Assembly (NCBI GenBank): GCA_959606905.1
Contig: CAUHML010000010.1
Coordinates: forward strand, 1-64,000
Direction of reading: 5' to 3'
Length of the DNA stretch: 64,000 nt
Source: an uncultured Bacteroides sp.
GTDB taxonomy: Bacteria > Bacteroidota > Bacteroidia > Bacteroidales > Bacteroidaceae
In this document: one piece after another, positions 52,756-63,549 of the stretch
Numbering within the stretch: position 1 is the first letter of the stretch
How the letters are laid out: every line of letters starts with the position of its first letter
Position numbers and translations under genes: made by a program
The notes under the pieces: model-generated
What the model saw: the letters and a program-made list of their open reading frames with translations, nothing else
The model's database searches: none
Told to the model about the DNA's origin: nothing

Positions 52756-53535
52756 ATGAGTATGATTAATAAAGGAATCCCCTATTTCCCCACACCTGCA
52801 AATTTTTTCGACGAAGAAATAATGGAACTGTTAGAAGCTAAATTCGGAATCTTATCCTCTTATATTGTCATGAGACTACTCTGCAAAATCTATAAAGAAG
52901 GGTATTATATTTCTTGGGGAAAAGAACAGAGTCTTATCTTCGTCCGTAAAGTAGGCGGAGGTATTAAAGAGGAAGTAATGGAGAAAATTATAGAGTTACT
53001 GCTGGAAAAGGAATTTTTCAATAAAGATATTTATGAGAAATATGGGGTCCTGACCTCAGAGCAGATTCAGAAAGTCTGGCTGGAAGCTACTGTACGAAGA
53101 AAGATTGATTTCTCTAAATTACCTTATTTGTTGGAAGTCCGGCCAGGAAATGGTAAACAAAAAGGAGGCACGAATAAAAAAGATGCAGACATTTTTAAAG
53201 CTGACGCGGAGGTGAATCCGGAAAATGAGGACATTTCCGGACAAACTAAACCAAACCAAAATAAACTATCTTCTGAGGAGGAAGAAACAAGTAATGCTTC
53301 GTTTGAAATTCCGGGGTATGCTTACAATCAGACTACACACAACGTAACCGGACTGCTGGAAAGCCTGGAACGCCATAAAGTGACGGATCTGAAAGAAAAG
53401 CAGGCAATTATGAAGTTGTCGGATTACGGTAGGAAAGGCACGCAGATATGGAGGCTGTTCAGCAATACGACGTGGGGCAAGATCGGGGCACCGGGAAAGT
53501 ATATCATTGCCGCATTGACCAACAAGCAGAAATAA
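52756..53535 (+). CDS. DUF4373 (Lin1244/Lin1753-like) protein
   Basis: A 259-residue protein. Residues 5-125 form the DUF4373 domain: GIPYFPTPANFFDEEIMELLEAKFG, YIVMRLLCKIYKEGYYISWG and the FVRKVGGGIKEEVMEKIIELLL stretch, with a winged-helix look like replication-initiation domains of phages. Then a variable linker (about 135-190, Lys/Glu/Asn-rich), and a basic C-terminal domain (TDLKEKQAIMKLSDYGRKGTQIW; PGKYIIAAL). DUF4373 genes are often found beside upxY-type capsule loci. The function is unproven. Confidence 0.8.
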   Translation: MSMINKGIPYFPTPANFFDEEIMELLEAKFGILSSYIVMRLLCKIYKEGYYISWGKEQSLIFVRKVGGGIKEEVMEKIIELLLEKEFFNKDIYEKYGVLTSEQIQKVWLEATVRRKIDFSKLPYLLEVRPGNGKQKGGTNKKDADIFKADAEVNPENEDISGQTKPNQNKLSSEEEETSNASFEIPGYAYNQTTHNVTGLLESLERHKVTDLKEKQAIMKLSDYGRKGTQIWRLFSNTTWGKIGAPGKYIIAALTNKQK

Positions 53536-53640
53536 ACGCCGAATGATAAAAAAAGGTACGAAAAAATCTGTGCTATTCACAAATTCTTCGTACCTTTACG
53601 CTCCGGTAAAACAAGTTCTATCCACATAAAAGATAACAAA

Positions 53641-54582
53641 ATGGAAAACAGAAGTTTAGTAACCATTGCCGAACATTCTAAAGAAAAAATCCTCTACATG
53701 CTCGAAATGGCGAAGCAGTTTGAAATGAACCCCAACCGCCGGTTATTGCAAGGAAAGGTAGTAGCAACCCTGTTCTTCGAACCTTCTACCCGCACCCGCC
53801 TGAGTTTTGAAACAGCCGCCAATCGTCTAGGAGCACGTGTGATCGGATTTTCCGACCCCAAAGCTACCAGCTCGTCAAAGGGGGAAACACTAAAAGACAC
53901 GATTATGATGGTGAGCAATTATGCAGATATTATCGTCATGCGTCACTATCTGGAAGGAGCTGCCCGCTATGCAAGTGAAGTCGCTCCTGTGCCCATTGTC
54001 AATGCCGGAGACGGAGCGAACCAACATCCGTCACAGACAATGCTCGATCTATACTCTATCTACAAAACGCAAGGCACGCTGGAAAACCTGAATATTTTCC
54101 TGGTAGGTGACTTGAAATACGGGCGTACCGTGCACTCCCTGTTAATGGCAATGCGTCACTTCAACCCCATTTTCCACTTCATCGCTCCCGATGAACTGAA
54201 AATGCCGGAAGAATACAAACTCTATTGTAAAACGCACCAGATAAAATATGTGGAACACACGGATTTCAGCGAAGAAATCATTGCAGATGCAGATATCCTG
54301 TATATGACCCGTGTGCAACGTGAACGCTTCACCGACCTAATGGAATATGAACGGGTGAAAAACGTTTATATCCTGCGCAACAAGATGTTGGAAAATACCC
54401 GCCCGAACCTGCGCATTCTGCATCCGCTACCCCGTGTCAACGAGATTGCATACGATGTGGACGATAACCCGAAGGCATATTATTTCCAACAGGCACAAAA
54501 TGGTCTGTATGCCCGTGAAGCCATTCTTTGCGACGTATTAGGTATCACATTAGAGGACGTTAAAAACGATATTTTATTATGA
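53641..54582 (+). CDS. pyrB: aspartate carbamoyltransferase, catalytic chain
   Basis: Joins carbamoyl phosphate and aspartate to carbamoyl-aspartate in UMP synthesis. The 313-residue protein has carbamoyl-phosphate binding [15 protein letters not shown] (about 44), [11 protein letters not shown] (about 80), [27 protein letters not shown], and HPLPRVNEI (about 265). Its stop overlaps the pyrI start by 4 bp. A near-consensus -7 element, TACCTTTA, lies about 45 bp upstream. Confidence 0.97.
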   Translation: MENRSLVTIAEHSKEKILYMLEMAKQFEMNPNRRLLQGKVVATLFFEPSTRTRLSFETAANRLGARVIGFSDPKATSSSKGETLKDTIMMVSNYADIIVMRHYLEGAARYASEVAPVPIVNAGDGANQHPSQTMLDLYSIYKTQGTLENLNIFLVGDLKYGRTVHSLLMAMRHFNPIFHFIAPDELKMPEEYKLYCKTHQIKYVEHTDFSEEIIADADILYMTRVQRERFTDLMEYERVKNVYILRNKMLENTRPNLRILHPLPRVNEIAYDVDDNPKAYYFQQAQNGLYAREAILCDVLGITLEDVKNDILL

Positions 54583-55040
54583 GCGAAAATAAACAAGCAT
54601 TGCAAGTAGCCGCCCTGAAAAACGGGACAGTGATTGACCATATCCCTTCTGAAAAGCTCTTTACCGTAGTGCAACTGCTCGGCGTGGAGCAAATGACAAG
54701 CAATATCACTATCGGTTTCAACCTCGACAGCAAGAAGCTGGGAAAGAAGGGGATTATCAAGATCGCGGACAAGTTTTTCTGCGATGAAGAAATCAACCGT
54801 ATTTCGGTTGTGGCTCCGAATGTGAAACTGAACATTATCCGCGACTACGAGGTAGTGGAAAAGAAAGAAGTAAGAATGCCGGATGAACTTCGCGGAATCG
54901 TGAAATGCGCGAACCCGAAATGTATCACGAACAATGAGCCAATGGCTACGTTATTCCATGTGACGGACAAGGATAATTGCATCGTAAAATGCCATTATTG
55001 CGAGAAGGAACAGAAACGTGAGGAAATCACCATTCTTTAA
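54579..55040 (+). CDS. pyrI: aspartate carbamoyltransferase, regulatory chain
   Basis: Regulatory subunit that binds nucleotides allosterically and, through a zinc knot, the catalytic chain. The 153 residues have the N-terminal nucleotide-binding [17 protein letters not shown] and the four zinc cysteines in CANPKCIT (about 109, 114) and CIVKCHYC (about 137-144 region). It overlaps pyrB by 4 bp and the flavin reductase by 23 bp. Confidence 0.97.
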   Translation: MSENKQALQVAALKNGTVIDHIPSEKLFTVVQLLGVEQMTSNITIGFNLDSKKLGKKGIIKIADKFFCDEEINRISVVAPNVKLNIIRDYEVVEKKEVRMPDELRGIVKCANPKCITNNEPMATLFHVTDKDNCIVKCHYCEKEQKREEITIL

Positions 55041-55632
55041 TTTTCATTTTTCCAATAAAGAAGTGAAACAGGACTGGAAACCAGGAACGATGATTTATCC
55101 GCTGCCGGCTGTGCTGGTCAGTTGCGGAAAAGAAGAAAGTGAATATAATATTATCACTGTAGCATGGACGGGTACGATTTGCACAAACCCGCCCATGTGC
55201 TATATATCCGTACGCCCGGAACGACATTCTTATGAGATTATCAAGCGGAATATGGAGTTTGTCATTAATCTGACGACAAAAGACATGGCTTTCGCCACCG
55301 ACTGGTGCGGAGTTCGTTCAGGACGCGATTATCATAAGTTTGACGAGATGAAGCTAACCCCGGGGCAGTGCACCGTAGTCAGTGCGCCTTTGATTGAGGA
55401 ATCTCCCCTCTGCATCGAATGCCGCGTAAAAGAGATCGTATCTCTCGGTTCGCATGATATGTTTATAGCAGATGTAGTAAATGTACGTGCCGACGACCGG
55501 AATCTGAATCCTGAGACTGGGAAGCTCGAACTGGCGGAAGCTAATCCTCTGGTATATGTTCATGGAGGATACTATGGTCTGGGAGAAAAAATCGGAAAAT
55601 TCGGTTGGAGTGTTGAAAAGAAAAAATCATAA
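55018..55632 (+). CDS. flavin reductase-like flavoprotein
   Basis: A 204-residue protein of the flavin reductase-like domain family: [38 protein letters not shown] (FMN-binding loop, about 50), [19 protein letters not shown], and SRDMFIADV-type strand ([11 protein letters not shown]). Cytosolic; it would reduce or bind FMN. The start at 55018 lies inside pyrI in another frame (23-bp overlap), so translation is probably coupled. The link to pyrimidine synthesis is unknown. Substrate unknown. Confidence 0.85.
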   Translation: MRKSPFFNFHFSNKEVKQDWKPGTMIYPLPAVLVSCGKEESEYNIITVAWTGTICTNPPMCYISVRPERHSYEIIKRNMEFVINLTTKDMAFATDWCGVRSGRDYHKFDEMKLTPGQCTVVSAPLIEESPLCIECRVKEIVSLGSHDMFIADVVNVRADDRNLNPETGKLELAEANPLVYVHGGYYGLGEKIGKFGWSVEKKKS

Positions 55633-55652
55633 AGACAAAGGATTGTATAACC

Positions 55653-56393
55653 ATGAATATGCTGCGTAAAATACTATTTTTCGGTTTGATGACGGTAGCC
55701 GGTACGGTTTTCGGACAGAATCGGAATACCGCAGACAAGGTGGACCGTCCCAATACGAAGAAAATAAACTTCGGTGTCAGGGCAGGGTTCAATTCCTCCA
55801 TGTTTATGGTTTCCGAGTTGAAAATCAAAGATGTGACTATCGACGAGGTGCAGAATAATTATAAAATCGGCTATTTCGGTGCTCTCTTCATGCGTATCAA
55901 TATGAAGAAACATTATATCCAACCGGAAGTGTCATACAATGTAACCAAATGCGAGATTACATTCGATAAACTGGGTTCTCAACATCCGGCTATCGAGCCG
56001 GATTATGCTTCGGTTCAATCTGTATTGCACAGTATTGACTTTCCTGTTCTGTATGGCTATAACGTAGTGAAGAAAGGTCCTTACGGAATGTCTATCTTTG
56101 CCGGTCCCAAGCTCCGTTATTTATGGGGAAAGAAGAACGAAATAACTTTCAGCAATTTCGACCAGAAAGGTATCCATGAGAAACTCTATCCGTTTAATAT
56201 AAGTGCAGTGATTGGCGTGGGAGTCAATATTTCCCGTATTTTCTTTGATTTCCGCTACGAGCAGGGAATTGGAAATATCTCCAAGTCTATTACCTATGAC
56301 AATATCAACTCGGACGGCAGCACAGGAATCAGCCGGATTATATTCGACCGCCGCGACAGCGCCTTGAGTTTTTCGCTCGGTTTTATCTTCTGA
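55653..56393 (+). CDS. PorT-type outer-membrane beta-barrel protein
   Basis: A 246-residue protein with a signal peptide (MNMLRKILFFGLMTVAGTVFGQ). After a short linker come alternating-residue beta strands: KINFGVRAGFNSSMFM, IGYFGALFMRINMKKHYIQPEVSYN, SIDFPVLYGYNV, MSIFAGPKLRYLWG, and a terminal F (SFSLGFIF) as needed for BAM insertion. This fits an 8-stranded outer-membrane barrel. The role is unknown; it follows the flavin reductase by 20 bp and may be co-transcribed. Confidence 0.85.
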   Translation: MNMLRKILFFGLMTVAGTVFGQNRNTADKVDRPNTKKINFGVRAGFNSSMFMVSELKIKDVTIDEVQNNYKIGYFGALFMRINMKKHYIQPEVSYNVTKCEITFDKLGSQHPAIEPDYASVQSVLHSIDFPVLYGYNVVKKGPYGMSIFAGPKLRYLWGKKNEITFSNFDQKGIHEKLYPFNISAVIGVGVNISRIFFDFRYEQGIGNISKSITYDNINSDGSTGISRIIFDRRDSALSFSLGFIF

Positions 56394-56464
56394 CCATTTT
56401 CTACTAAATTCCATTTTTGACTAACATTTTTCTTGTACTTCCTTCTTTCTTTATTTATTTTCAT

Positions 56465-56472
56465 TAACTTTG
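56465..56472 (+). promoter_or_regulatory. -7 element of the glyA promoter
   Basis: TAACTTTG matches TAnnTTTG, 52 bp upstream of glyA. The -33 region has only a partial TTCTTG-type match. Confidence 0.55.
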
Positions 56473-56524
56473 TACGCTTAAAATAAGGTATCTCGAATTA
56501 GAAATTTAATCTTATTATAAAAGA

Positions 56525-57805
56525 ATGAAAAGAGACGACTTAATTTTCGACATCATCGAAAAAGAGCACCAACGTCAGCTGAAAGGTATCGAGCTGATTG
56601 CATCTGAAAACTTTGTGAGTGACCAGGTAATGCAGGCAATGGGTTCTTGCCTGACTAACAAGTATGCAGAAGGTTATCCGGGCAAACGCTATTACGGAGG
56701 TTGTGAAGTTGTAGACCAGAGCGAACAAATCGCTATCGACCGCCTGAAAGAAATCTTCGGAGCCGAATGGGCAAACGTACAGCCGCATTCCGGAGCACAG
56801 GCTAACGCAGCCGTTTTTCTGGCTGTCCTGAATCCGGGCGACAAATTCATGGGATTGAATCTTGCACATGGCGGGCACCTTTCTCATGGTTCATTAGTAA
56901 ATACTTCCGGTATTATCTATACTCCCTGCGAATATAATCTGAATAAGGAAACAGGACGCGTTGACTACGACCAAATGGAAGAAGTCGCTCTACGCGAAAA
57001 ACCGAAAATGATCATTGGCGGCGGTTCCGCTTACTCTCGTGAATGGGACTACAAGCGTATGCGTGAAATCGCAGACAAAGTAGGTGCTATCCTGATGATC
57101 GACATGGCTCATCCTGCCGGTCTGATTGCTGCCGGAGTACTGGAAAACCCGGTTAAATATGCACATATCGTCACTTCTACTACACATAAAACACTTCGCG
57201 GGCCTCGTGGTGGTGTCATCATGATGGGCAAAGATTTCCCTAATCCTTGGGGAAAGAAAACTCCGAAGGGTGAAATCAAAATGATGTCTCAACTGCTGGA
57301 TTCAGCTGTTTTCCCAGGTATCCAAGGCGGACCGCTGGAACACGTGATTGCTGCCAAAGCTGTGGCTTTCGGCGAAATCCTGCAACCTGAATTCAAGGAA
57401 TATGCAAAACAAGTACAAAAGAATGCTGCCGTACTTGCACAGGCATTGATTGACCGTGGTTTTACGATCGTTTCCGGTGGCACTGATAATCACTCTATGC
57501 TGGTTGACTTGCGTAGCAAATACCCTGATTTGACAGGTAAAGTGGCAGAGAAAGCATTGGTTTCTGCTGATATTACCGTTAATAAGAATATGGTTCCGTT
57601 CGACAGCCGTTCGGCTTTCCAGACTTCCGGTATTCGTCTGGGGACTCCAGCTATTACAACTCGTGGTGCTAAGGAAGATCTGATGCTTGAAATCGCAGAA
57701 ATGATTGAGACTGTGTTATCCAACGTAGACAATGAAGAGGTTATCGCACAAGTTCGTGCACGTGTCAATGAGACAATGAAGAAATATCCTCTTTTTGCTT
57801 ATTAA
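56525..57805 (+). CDS. glyA: serine hydroxymethyltransferase
   Basis: Interconverts serine and glycine and loads tetrahydrofolate with a one-carbon unit; cytosolic, PLP-dependent. The 426-residue protein has the start [32 protein letters not shown] (split), [26 protein letters not shown], and the PLP lysine in [15 protein letters not shown] (about 231). It stands alone between a promoter and a strong terminator. With fhs next door it supplies one-carbon metabolism. Confidence 0.97.
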   Translation: MKRDDLIFDIIEKEHQRQLKGIELIASENFVSDQVMQAMGSCLTNKYAEGYPGKRYYGGCEVVDQSEQIAIDRLKEIFGAEWANVQPHSGAQANAAVFLAVLNPGDKFMGLNLAHGGHLSHGSLVNTSGIIYTPCEYNLNKETGRVDYDQMEEVALREKPKMIIGGGSAYSREWDYKRMREIADKVGAILMIDMAHPAGLIAAGVLENPVKYAHIVTSTTHKTLRGPRGGVIMMGKDFPNPWGKKTPKGEIKMMSQLLDSAVFPGIQGGPLEHVIAAKAVAFGEILQPEFKEYAKQVQKNAAVLAQALIDRGFTIVSGGTDNHSMLVDLRSKYPDLTGKVAEKALVSADITVNKNMVPFDSRSAFQTSGIRLGTPAITTRGAKEDLMLEIAEMIETVLSNVDNEEVIAQVRARVNETMKKYPLFAY

Positions 57806-57860
57806 GAGGCATACTTTATTTTAGGTCTGATATTCGGATTATCGGATACTGTAACTTATC

Positions 57861-57897
57861 AGGTCTGTTCTTTTCAAAAAGGACAGACCTCTTTTTG
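57861..57897 (+). terminator. intrinsic terminator of glyA
   Basis: A 14-bp stem (AGGTCTGT and ACAGACCT extended by TCTTTT/AAAAGG with one wobble) followed by CTTTTTG. It lies 55 bp past the glyA stop. Confidence 0.9.
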
Positions 57898-58052
57898 TAT
57901 TTATTAACTTTTCTATCCGAACTATCTGTCAGGAATTTCGTTTTTCCTATTACAAAAAAAAGATATGGAATATCTCTTCAACAAAAAACGAATTCAATCG
58001 TACGGTACGCCGGAAGAGATATAAAAAGGTGTACCGGACTCTATATACAAGC

Positions 58053-58094
58053 ATCCCCGTCTTTCCCTATTGGTTTATAAGGAAAGACGGGGAT
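58053..58094 (-). terminator. hairpin past the fhs stop
   Basis: A perfect 14-bp stem (ATCCCCGTCTTTCC and its complement) with a 14-nt loop, 40 bp past the fhs stop. No long T-run on either strand. The rest of the glyA-fhs gap (57898-58052, 58095-58134) shows no gene. Confidence 0.6.
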
Positions 58095-58134
58095 TTACTC
58101 ATTGAAGCAGGGATTCCTGCGGTCCGATTGTTTT

Positions 58135-59802
58135 TTAGCTCAAACCTTCTATTTCTCCATCCACAATATCAATGTGCAACGCCTGCGGTTCTTTAGGAAG
58201 TCCCGGCATGCGGAGAATTTCTCCGGCTATCGCAACAATCATTTCAGCTCCGTTATTAATGACTATATCTTTGATATGGAACTCGAAATTATTCACTGCA
58301 CCATAAATCTTAGGATCGGCAGAGAATGAATATTGTGTTTTTGCAATACAGACCGGATAATGGGTAATTCCCATTTTCTCAATCAGTTTGATGCGGTTAC
58401 GGGCAATGCTGCTGTATGTGATAACGCTTGCTCCATAAATATTGGTAGCTACCTTTTCAATCTTCTGCTGTATGCTGTCTTCTTCTTTGTAAGTATAACG
58501 CAGAGAACCGGACGGATTATTTTCGATAGTATCTACCACCAGGCGAGCCATATCTACTGCGCCCTCTCCTCCTTCAGTGAATGCATTGTTGATAGCGAAA
58601 CCTACGCCTAACTGCTCGCAATGCTCGCGCAACAGTTCCATTTCTTCATCTGTATCTGTAGCAAACTTATTGAAAGCTACAATCACTGTTTGACCGAAAG
58701 AACGAAGATTACGGACATGCTTGTCCAGATTGCGCAATCCTTCTTTCAATCCTTCCATATTCGGTTCTTTAATGCGGTCGAGACTGACACCACCATGCAT
58801 TTTCAGTCCCTGTGCCGTAGCCACGATTACAGTCAGACGTGGTTGGAGTCCGCTCTTACGGCATTTGATATTGTAGAACTTCTCCGCACCGAGGTCGGCA
58901 CCGAATCCGGCTTCCGTAATCACATAATCGCCGAATGACATAGCCAGCTTGGTTGCCAGAATAGAGTTACATCCGTGAGCTATATTAGCGAACGGGCCGC
59001 CATGTACGAAAGCAGCAGTTCCTTCGGTCGTCTGCACTAAGTTGGGATGAATGGCGTCTTTCAACAGTACGGTGATAGCTCCCGCCACTCCCAAATCTTT
59101 GACTGTAAAAGGTTTATCATCGTATGTAAAGCCTAACAGGATATTTTCGATACGGCGGCGCAAGTCATCCACATCTTTAGAAAGACAAAGGATAGCCATA
59201 ATCTCCGACGCCGGAGTAATATCAAAACCGGATTCTTGAGTGATACCGTTTGATTTTGGCCCCAGACCTACGACAATACTACGCAAAGAACGGTCGTTCA
59301 CATCGAGCACCCGGCGCCATAGGATTTCCTTCAGTCCGAAACCTTTCGCCTGATTCTGATAAAGATAATTATCAAGCAAAGCGGAAATCATGTTATGCGC
59401 AGAAGTGATAGCATGAAAGTCTCCGGTGAAATGAAGATTAATCTTTTCCATGGGGAGCACTTGGGCATATCCTCCTCCGGCCGCACCGCCTTTCATACCG
59501 AAACAGGGTCCGAGAGAGGGTTCACGTAAAGCAACGATAGCTTTCTTTCCAATTTTATTGAGTCCCAAAGCGAGACCGATAGATACAGTGGTTTTGCCGA
59601 TACCCGCTTTTGTTGCTGTAATGGCAGTTACCAGGATGAGGTTACTTTTCTTCACCTTCTCCTCATCAATCAGTTGTTCGGGAATCTTTGCGATGTAGCG
59701 ACCATAATTTTCTACTTCTTCACGAGGGATTCCGATACTTTCGGCAACTTGCTTTATCTTCTTCAATTCAATGCTGCGAGCAATTTCTATGTCTGATTTC
59801 AT
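58135..59802 (-). CDS. fhs: formate-tetrahydrofolate ligase
   Basis: Makes 10-formyl-tetrahydrofolate from formate, ATP and tetrahydrofolate. The 555-residue protein has the P-loop [19 protein letters not shown] (about 65), [22 protein letters not shown] (split; about 95), [15 protein letters not shown] (about 126), and the late [11 protein letters not shown] stretch. Length is normal. It has its own promoter. Confidence 0.97.
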   Translation of the reverse strand: MKSDIEIARSIELKKIKQVAESIGIPREEVENYGRYIAKIPEQLIDEEKVKKSNLILVTAITATKAGIGKTTVSIGLALGLNKIGKKAIVALREPSLGPCFGMKGGAAGGGYAQVLPMEKINLHFTGDFHAITSAHNMISALLDNYLYQNQAKGFGLKEILWRRVLDVNDRSLRSIVVGLGPKSNGITQESGFDITPASEIMAILCLSKDVDDLRRRIENILLGFTYDDKPFTVKDLGVAGAITVLLKDAIHPNLVQTTEGTAAFVHGGPFANIAHGCNSILATKLAMSFGDYVITEAGFGADLGAEKFYNIKCRKSGLQPRLTVIVATAQGLKMHGGVSLDRIKEPNMEGLKEGLRNLDKHVRNLRSFGQTVIVAFNKFATDTDEEMELLREHCEQLGVGFAINNAFTEGGEGAVDMARLVVDTIENNPSGSLRYTYKEEDSIQQKIEKVATNIYGASVITYSSIARNRIKLIEKMGITHYPVCIAKTQYSFSADPKIYGAVNNFEFHIKDIVINNGAEMIVAIAGEILRMPGLPKEPQALHIDIVDGEIEGLS

Positions 59803-59833
59803 ACAGGATATGATTAGTTTTATTTTGAAAGTG

Positions 59834-59864
59834 CAAAAGTAACAAATCTACGTGAAGCAACAAA
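59834..59864 (-). promoter_or_regulatory. promoter of fhs
   Basis: On the minus strand TTTG (59861-59864) and TACTTTTG (59834-59841) are 19 bp apart, a full promoter ending 31 bp before the fhs start. Confidence 0.75.
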
Positions 59865-59876
59865 CTCTTTGCGTAC

Positions 59877-59892
59877 AATAACTGTTGTTATT
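59877..59892. promoter_or_regulatory. AATAAC-TGTT-GTTATT palindrome in the fhs-aspT divergent region
   Basis: Perfect 6-bp arms with a 4-nt centre, 27 bp upstream of aspT and just beyond the fhs -33 box. It could be an operator for either gene. Confidence 0.4.
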
Positions 59893-59919
59893 GGCATAAC
59901 CTAAAACAACAACTTAATT

Positions 59920-61614
59920 ATGGAATGGATTATCAATCAACTAAGGGTACACCCTGAACTTGCTATCTTCCTCACACTTTTCGCGGGATTCTGGCTGGGA
60001 AGACTGAAAATAGGGAAATTCTCTTTAGGTACAGTGACCAGCGTCCTTCTGGTAGGAGTATTGGTAGGACAATTGAACATTACAGTAGACGGTCCGTTAA
60101 AAGCCGTATTTTTTCTACTCTTTTTGTTTGCCGTTGGCTACAAGGTAGGTCCGCAATTCTTTCGCGGACTGAAAAAAGACGGACTGCCACAGGTGGGGTT
60201 CGCCGTATTGATGTGTATCGTCAGTCTGGTAGCACCATGGATACTTGCCAAGATTATGGGATATCATATCGGAGAGGCTGTCGGATTGCTGGCAGGCTCA
60301 CAAACGATATCTGCCGTTATCGGCGTGGCAAGCGATACGATCAACCAGTTGGGCATCAGCGAAGCACAGAAGGCAACATATATTAATGCCATTCCTGTGT
60401 CTTATGCCGTCACTTATATTTTCGGTACAGCTGGTTCTGCCTGGATTCTGGCTTCTCTCGGTCCGAAGCTTCTCGGCGGATTGGATAAAGTAAAAGCTGA
60501 TTGTAAAGAACTGGAATCTAAAATGGGGACTTCAGAAATGGATGAACCCGGATTCTCCCCTGCCCTTCGTCCGGTAGTGTTCCGTGCGTACAAGATCACA
60601 AATAAATGGTTTGGCAAAGGAAAAAAGGTGAGTGAACTGGAAAAGTATCTATCCGAACAGGAGAAACTGTTATTTGTAGAACGAGTCCGACAACGGGGAG
60701 TTGTAAAAGAGGTCAAACCGGATATGCTTCTTCAGCCGGAGGATGAAATCGTACTAAGCGGACGACGCGAATTTGTGATTGGCGAAGAAGACTGGATCGG
60801 CCCGGAAGTGATCGATGCGCAACTACTGGACTTTCCGGCGGAAACTCTGCCGGTTATGGTGACACACCGGACTTTCGCAGGCGAAAAGGTATCGACAATC
60901 CGGGCACAGAAATTTATGCACGGGGTTAGTATCCGTAGTATCAAACGTGCGGGTATCAATGTCCCGGTACTTGCCCGGACAGTGGTGGACGCCGGTGATA
61001 TTCTGGAACTTACCGGAATGAAACATGAGGTGGAAACTGCCGCTAAACAAATGGGATATGTTGATCGGCCGACGAATCAGACAGATATGATTTTTGTCGG
61101 ACTCGGTATTCTGGTCGGTGGCCTTGTCGGTGCGTTGACTATGCATCTGGGAGGTGTCCCTATCAGTCTTTCCACCAGTGGAGGTGCATTGATTGCAGGA
61201 CTGATATTCGGTTGGCTGCGCAGTAAACATCCTACTTTCGGAGGTATTCCCGAACCTTCACTCTGGGTATTGAATAATGTAGGATTGAACATGTTTATTG
61301 CAGTAGTCGGCATTGCCGCAGGTCCCAGTTTTGTAGCCGGATTTAAGGAGGTCGGTTTCAGCTTGTTCATTATCGGGGCATTGGCTACGGCCATTCCTCT
61401 TCTCAGCGGGTTACTAATGGGCAAATATCTGTTCAAATTCCACCCTGCACTGACATTAGGATGTACGGCGGGAGCACGTACTACCACTGCTGCATTGGGA
61501 GCTGTTCAGGATGCGGTGGAGAGTGAGACCCCGGCTTTAGGATATACCGTAACGTATGCTGTCGGCAACACACTGCTGATTATCTGGGGAGTATTTATCG
61601 TATTGCTGATGTAA
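59920..61614 (+). CDS. aspT: aspartate:alanine antiporter
   Basis: Predicted to swap external aspartate for internal alanine across the inner membrane. The 564-residue AAE-family protein has five or so helices at each end (about 10-170 and 385-562), and two TrkA_C-like domains in between (about 210-285 and 295-370; [24 protein letters not shown] strands). The [15 protein letters not shown] and [18 protein letters not shown] helices are the paired family motifs. It is 58 bp before asdA, so the two form the known aspartate decarboxylation system. A YidE/YbjL orphan transporter is the alternative, made unlikely by asdA. Confidence 0.92.
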   Translation: MEWIINQLRVHPELAIFLTLFAGFWLGRLKIGKFSLGTVTSVLLVGVLVGQLNITVDGPLKAVFFLLFLFAVGYKVGPQFFRGLKKDGLPQVGFAVLMCIVSLVAPWILAKIMGYHIGEAVGLLAGSQTISAVIGVASDTINQLGISEAQKATYINAIPVSYAVTYIFGTAGSAWILASLGPKLLGGLDKVKADCKELESKMGTSEMDEPGFSPALRPVVFRAYKITNKWFGKGKKVSELEKYLSEQEKLLFVERVRQRGVVKEVKPDMLLQPEDEIVLSGRREFVIGEEDWIGPEVIDAQLLDFPAETLPVMVTHRTFAGEKVSTIRAQKFMHGVSIRSIKRAGINVPVLARTVVDAGDILELTGMKHEVETAAKQMGYVDRPTNQTDMIFVGLGILVGGLVGALTMHLGGVPISLSTSGGALIAGLIFGWLRSKHPTFGGIPEPSLWVLNNVGLNMFIAVVGIAAGPSFVAGFKEVGFSLFIIGALATAIPLLSGLLMGKYLFKFHPALTLGCTAGARTTTAALGAVQDAVESETPALGYTVTYAVGNTLLIIWGVFIVLLM

Positions 61615-61672
61615 ACGTGAAACCAATACTTTTGACAACTTATTTACTATTCTAACTAATATAGATTTCATT

Positions 61673-63316
61673 ATGGAAAAAAAAGACAATAGCCCGGCTA
61701 TTACTAAAAGTTATGCCAGGAAAATGGAAACGATCAGTCCGTTCGAACTGAAAAACAAGCTTATTGACATGGCGGATGAGAGTGTCAAGAAGATAGCACA
61801 TACCATGCTGAATGCAGGACGGGGTAATCCGAACTGGATTGCTACCGAACCACGTGAAGCTTTTTTCCTGTTGGGACAATTCGGACTTTGTGAATGTCGC
61901 CGGGCGTTTTCACTGGAAGAAGGAATCGCCGGTATCCCTCAAAAGGCAGGGATCGCTGCCCGTTTTGAGGCGTTCCTGAAAGATAATGAGAAGGCTCCCG
62001 GTGCCAATCTGCTGAAAGAGGGTTACAACTATATGCTAATGGAGCATGCTGCCGACCCGGACACACTGGTACATGAATGGGCGGAATCCGTCATCGGTGA
62101 CCAGTATCCTGTGCCCGACCGTATTCTGTATTTTACGGAACAGATCGTACAGGATTATCTGGCACAAGAGATGTGTGACCGACGTCCGCCGAAAGGGACA
62201 TTCGACTTGTTCGCCACCGAAGGAGGCACAGCCGCCATGTGTTATCTGTTCGATTCGCTGGAAGAGAATTTCCTGTTGAACCAGGGAGATTCTATTGCAC
62301 TGATGATTCCGGTTTTCACTCCTTATATAGAGATCCCGCAGCTACGACGTTATCAATTTAACGTGACTGAAATATCCGCCGATCAGATGACAGCCGACGG
62401 ATTACATACATGGCAATATAAGGATGAAGACATTGACAAACTGAAAAATCCGCAGATTAAAGCGCTCTTCATTACGAATCCGAGCAATCCGCCCAGTTAT
62501 GCGCTTAGCCCGGAGACTGCCGCACGGATTGTCAATATCGTAAAAAATGATAATCCGAACCTGATGATTATTACGGACGATGTGTATGGAACATTTATAC
62601 CTCATTTCCGGTCATTAATGGCGGAATTGCCTCACAATACTCTTTGCGTTTATTCTTTCTCCAAATATTTCGGTGCAACAGGCTGGAGAAATGCCGTAAT
62701 CGCGCTACACGAAGACAACATCTACGACAAAATGATTGCCCGCCTGTCGGAGGAGCAAAAAGCAATCTTGAACAAACGTTACTCCAGTATCGATTTGCAT
62801 CCGGAAAAGCTGAAGTTTATTGACCGCATGGTGGCAGACAGCCGCCAGATCGCATTGAATCATACCGCAGGTCTTTCTCTGCCACAGCAGATGCAGATGA
62901 GCCTGTTCTCGCTTTTTGCTATTCTGGATAAGGAAAACCGTTACAAAACCAGAATGCAGGAAATCATTCACCGCCGCCTTCATGCATTATGGGACAATAC
63001 GGGTTTCACACTGGTAGAAGACCCTCTACGTGCCGGATATTACTCGGAAATTGATATGCTGGTATGGGCGAAAAAATTCTATGGGGATGATTTTGTTGCT
63101 TATCTGCAAAAGACATATAATCCGTTGGATGTGGTCTTTCGCCTGGCAAATGAGACTTCGCTCGTATTGCTGAACGGTGGTGGCTTTGCCGGACCGAAAT
63201 GGAGTGTCCGTGTATCACTTGCCAACTTGAACGAAGCTGATTATGTAAAAATCGGGCAGAGTATCAAGCGTGTACTGGAAGAGTATGCTAATGTATGGAA
63301 GGCTTCCATACGCTAA
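61673..63316 (+). CDS. asdA: aspartate 4-decarboxylase (bifunctional aspartate aminotransferase)
   Basis: Converts aspartate to alanine and CO2 in the cytosol, consuming a proton; PLP-dependent class I/II fold. The 547-residue length is typical of AsdA and longer than plain aminotransferases (about 400). Visible: NAGRGNPNWIATEPREAFFLLG, FATEGGTAAMCYLF, NPSNPPSYALS, TDDVYGTF, the PLP lysine in YSFSKYFGATGWRNAVIAL (about 317), and a C-terminal SVRVSLANL with the carboxylate-binding Arg. It forms a unit with aspT. Confidence 0.95.
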   Translation: MEKKDNSPAITKSYARKMETISPFELKNKLIDMADESVKKIAHTMLNAGRGNPNWIATEPREAFFLLGQFGLCECRRAFSLEEGIAGIPQKAGIAARFEAFLKDNEKAPGANLLKEGYNYMLMEHAADPDTLVHEWAESVIGDQYPVPDRILYFTEQIVQDYLAQEMCDRRPPKGTFDLFATEGGTAAMCYLFDSLEENFLLNQGDSIALMIPVFTPYIEIPQLRRYQFNVTEISADQMTADGLHTWQYKDEDIDKLKNPQIKALFITNPSNPPSYALSPETAARIVNIVKNDNPNLMIITDDVYGTFIPHFRSLMAELPHNTLCVYSFSKYFGATGWRNAVIALHEDNIYDKMIARLSEEQKAILNKRYSSIDLHPEKLKFIDRMVADSRQIALNHTAGLSLPQQMQMSLFSLFAILDKENRYKTRMQEIIHRRLHALWDNTGFTLVEDPLRAGYYSEIDMLVWAKKFYGDDFVAYLQKTYNPLDVVFRLANETSLVLLNGGGFAGPKWSVRVSLANLNEADYVKIGQSIKRVLEEYANVWKASIR

Positions 63317-63322
63317 AAGGTA

Positions 63323-63360
63323 TTTCCTCCCTCGTTCCTTTTTATGAATGAGGGAGGAAA
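63323..63360 (+). terminator. hairpin past asdA
   Basis: A 15-bp stem (TTTCCTCCCTCGTTC, one G-T pair) with an 8-nt loop starts 7 bp after the asdA stop. There is no T-run after it, so the mechanism of termination is uncertain. Confidence 0.65.
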
Positions 63361-63519
63361 GATACGAACTTTGCTCAATGTCATGTCTTTTGTTACTTGA
63401 AACGGGAAGTATCCACGTTAATTGCTACTTAAACGTATGTACAAATGTTGTCATCCTATTTTTAAAGAGTTTTTCTCTAAGAAAATATAACAGAAACAAA
63501 TAGTCAGGATGAAAATTTC

Positions 63520-63527
63520 TATCTTTG
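63520..63527 (+). promoter_or_regulatory. -7 element of the last gene
   Basis: TATCTTTG is a perfect TAnnTTTG match, 22 bp upstream of the start at 63550. No TTTG box at the -33 position. Confidence 0.55.
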
Positions 63528-63549
63528 TCATAAATCAACCTTTACGAAG

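Noticed and set aside
57895..58080. 61-codon plus-strand reading frame after glyA
   Set aside because: It starts in the terminator tail, lacks a ribosome-binding context and shows no family pattern.
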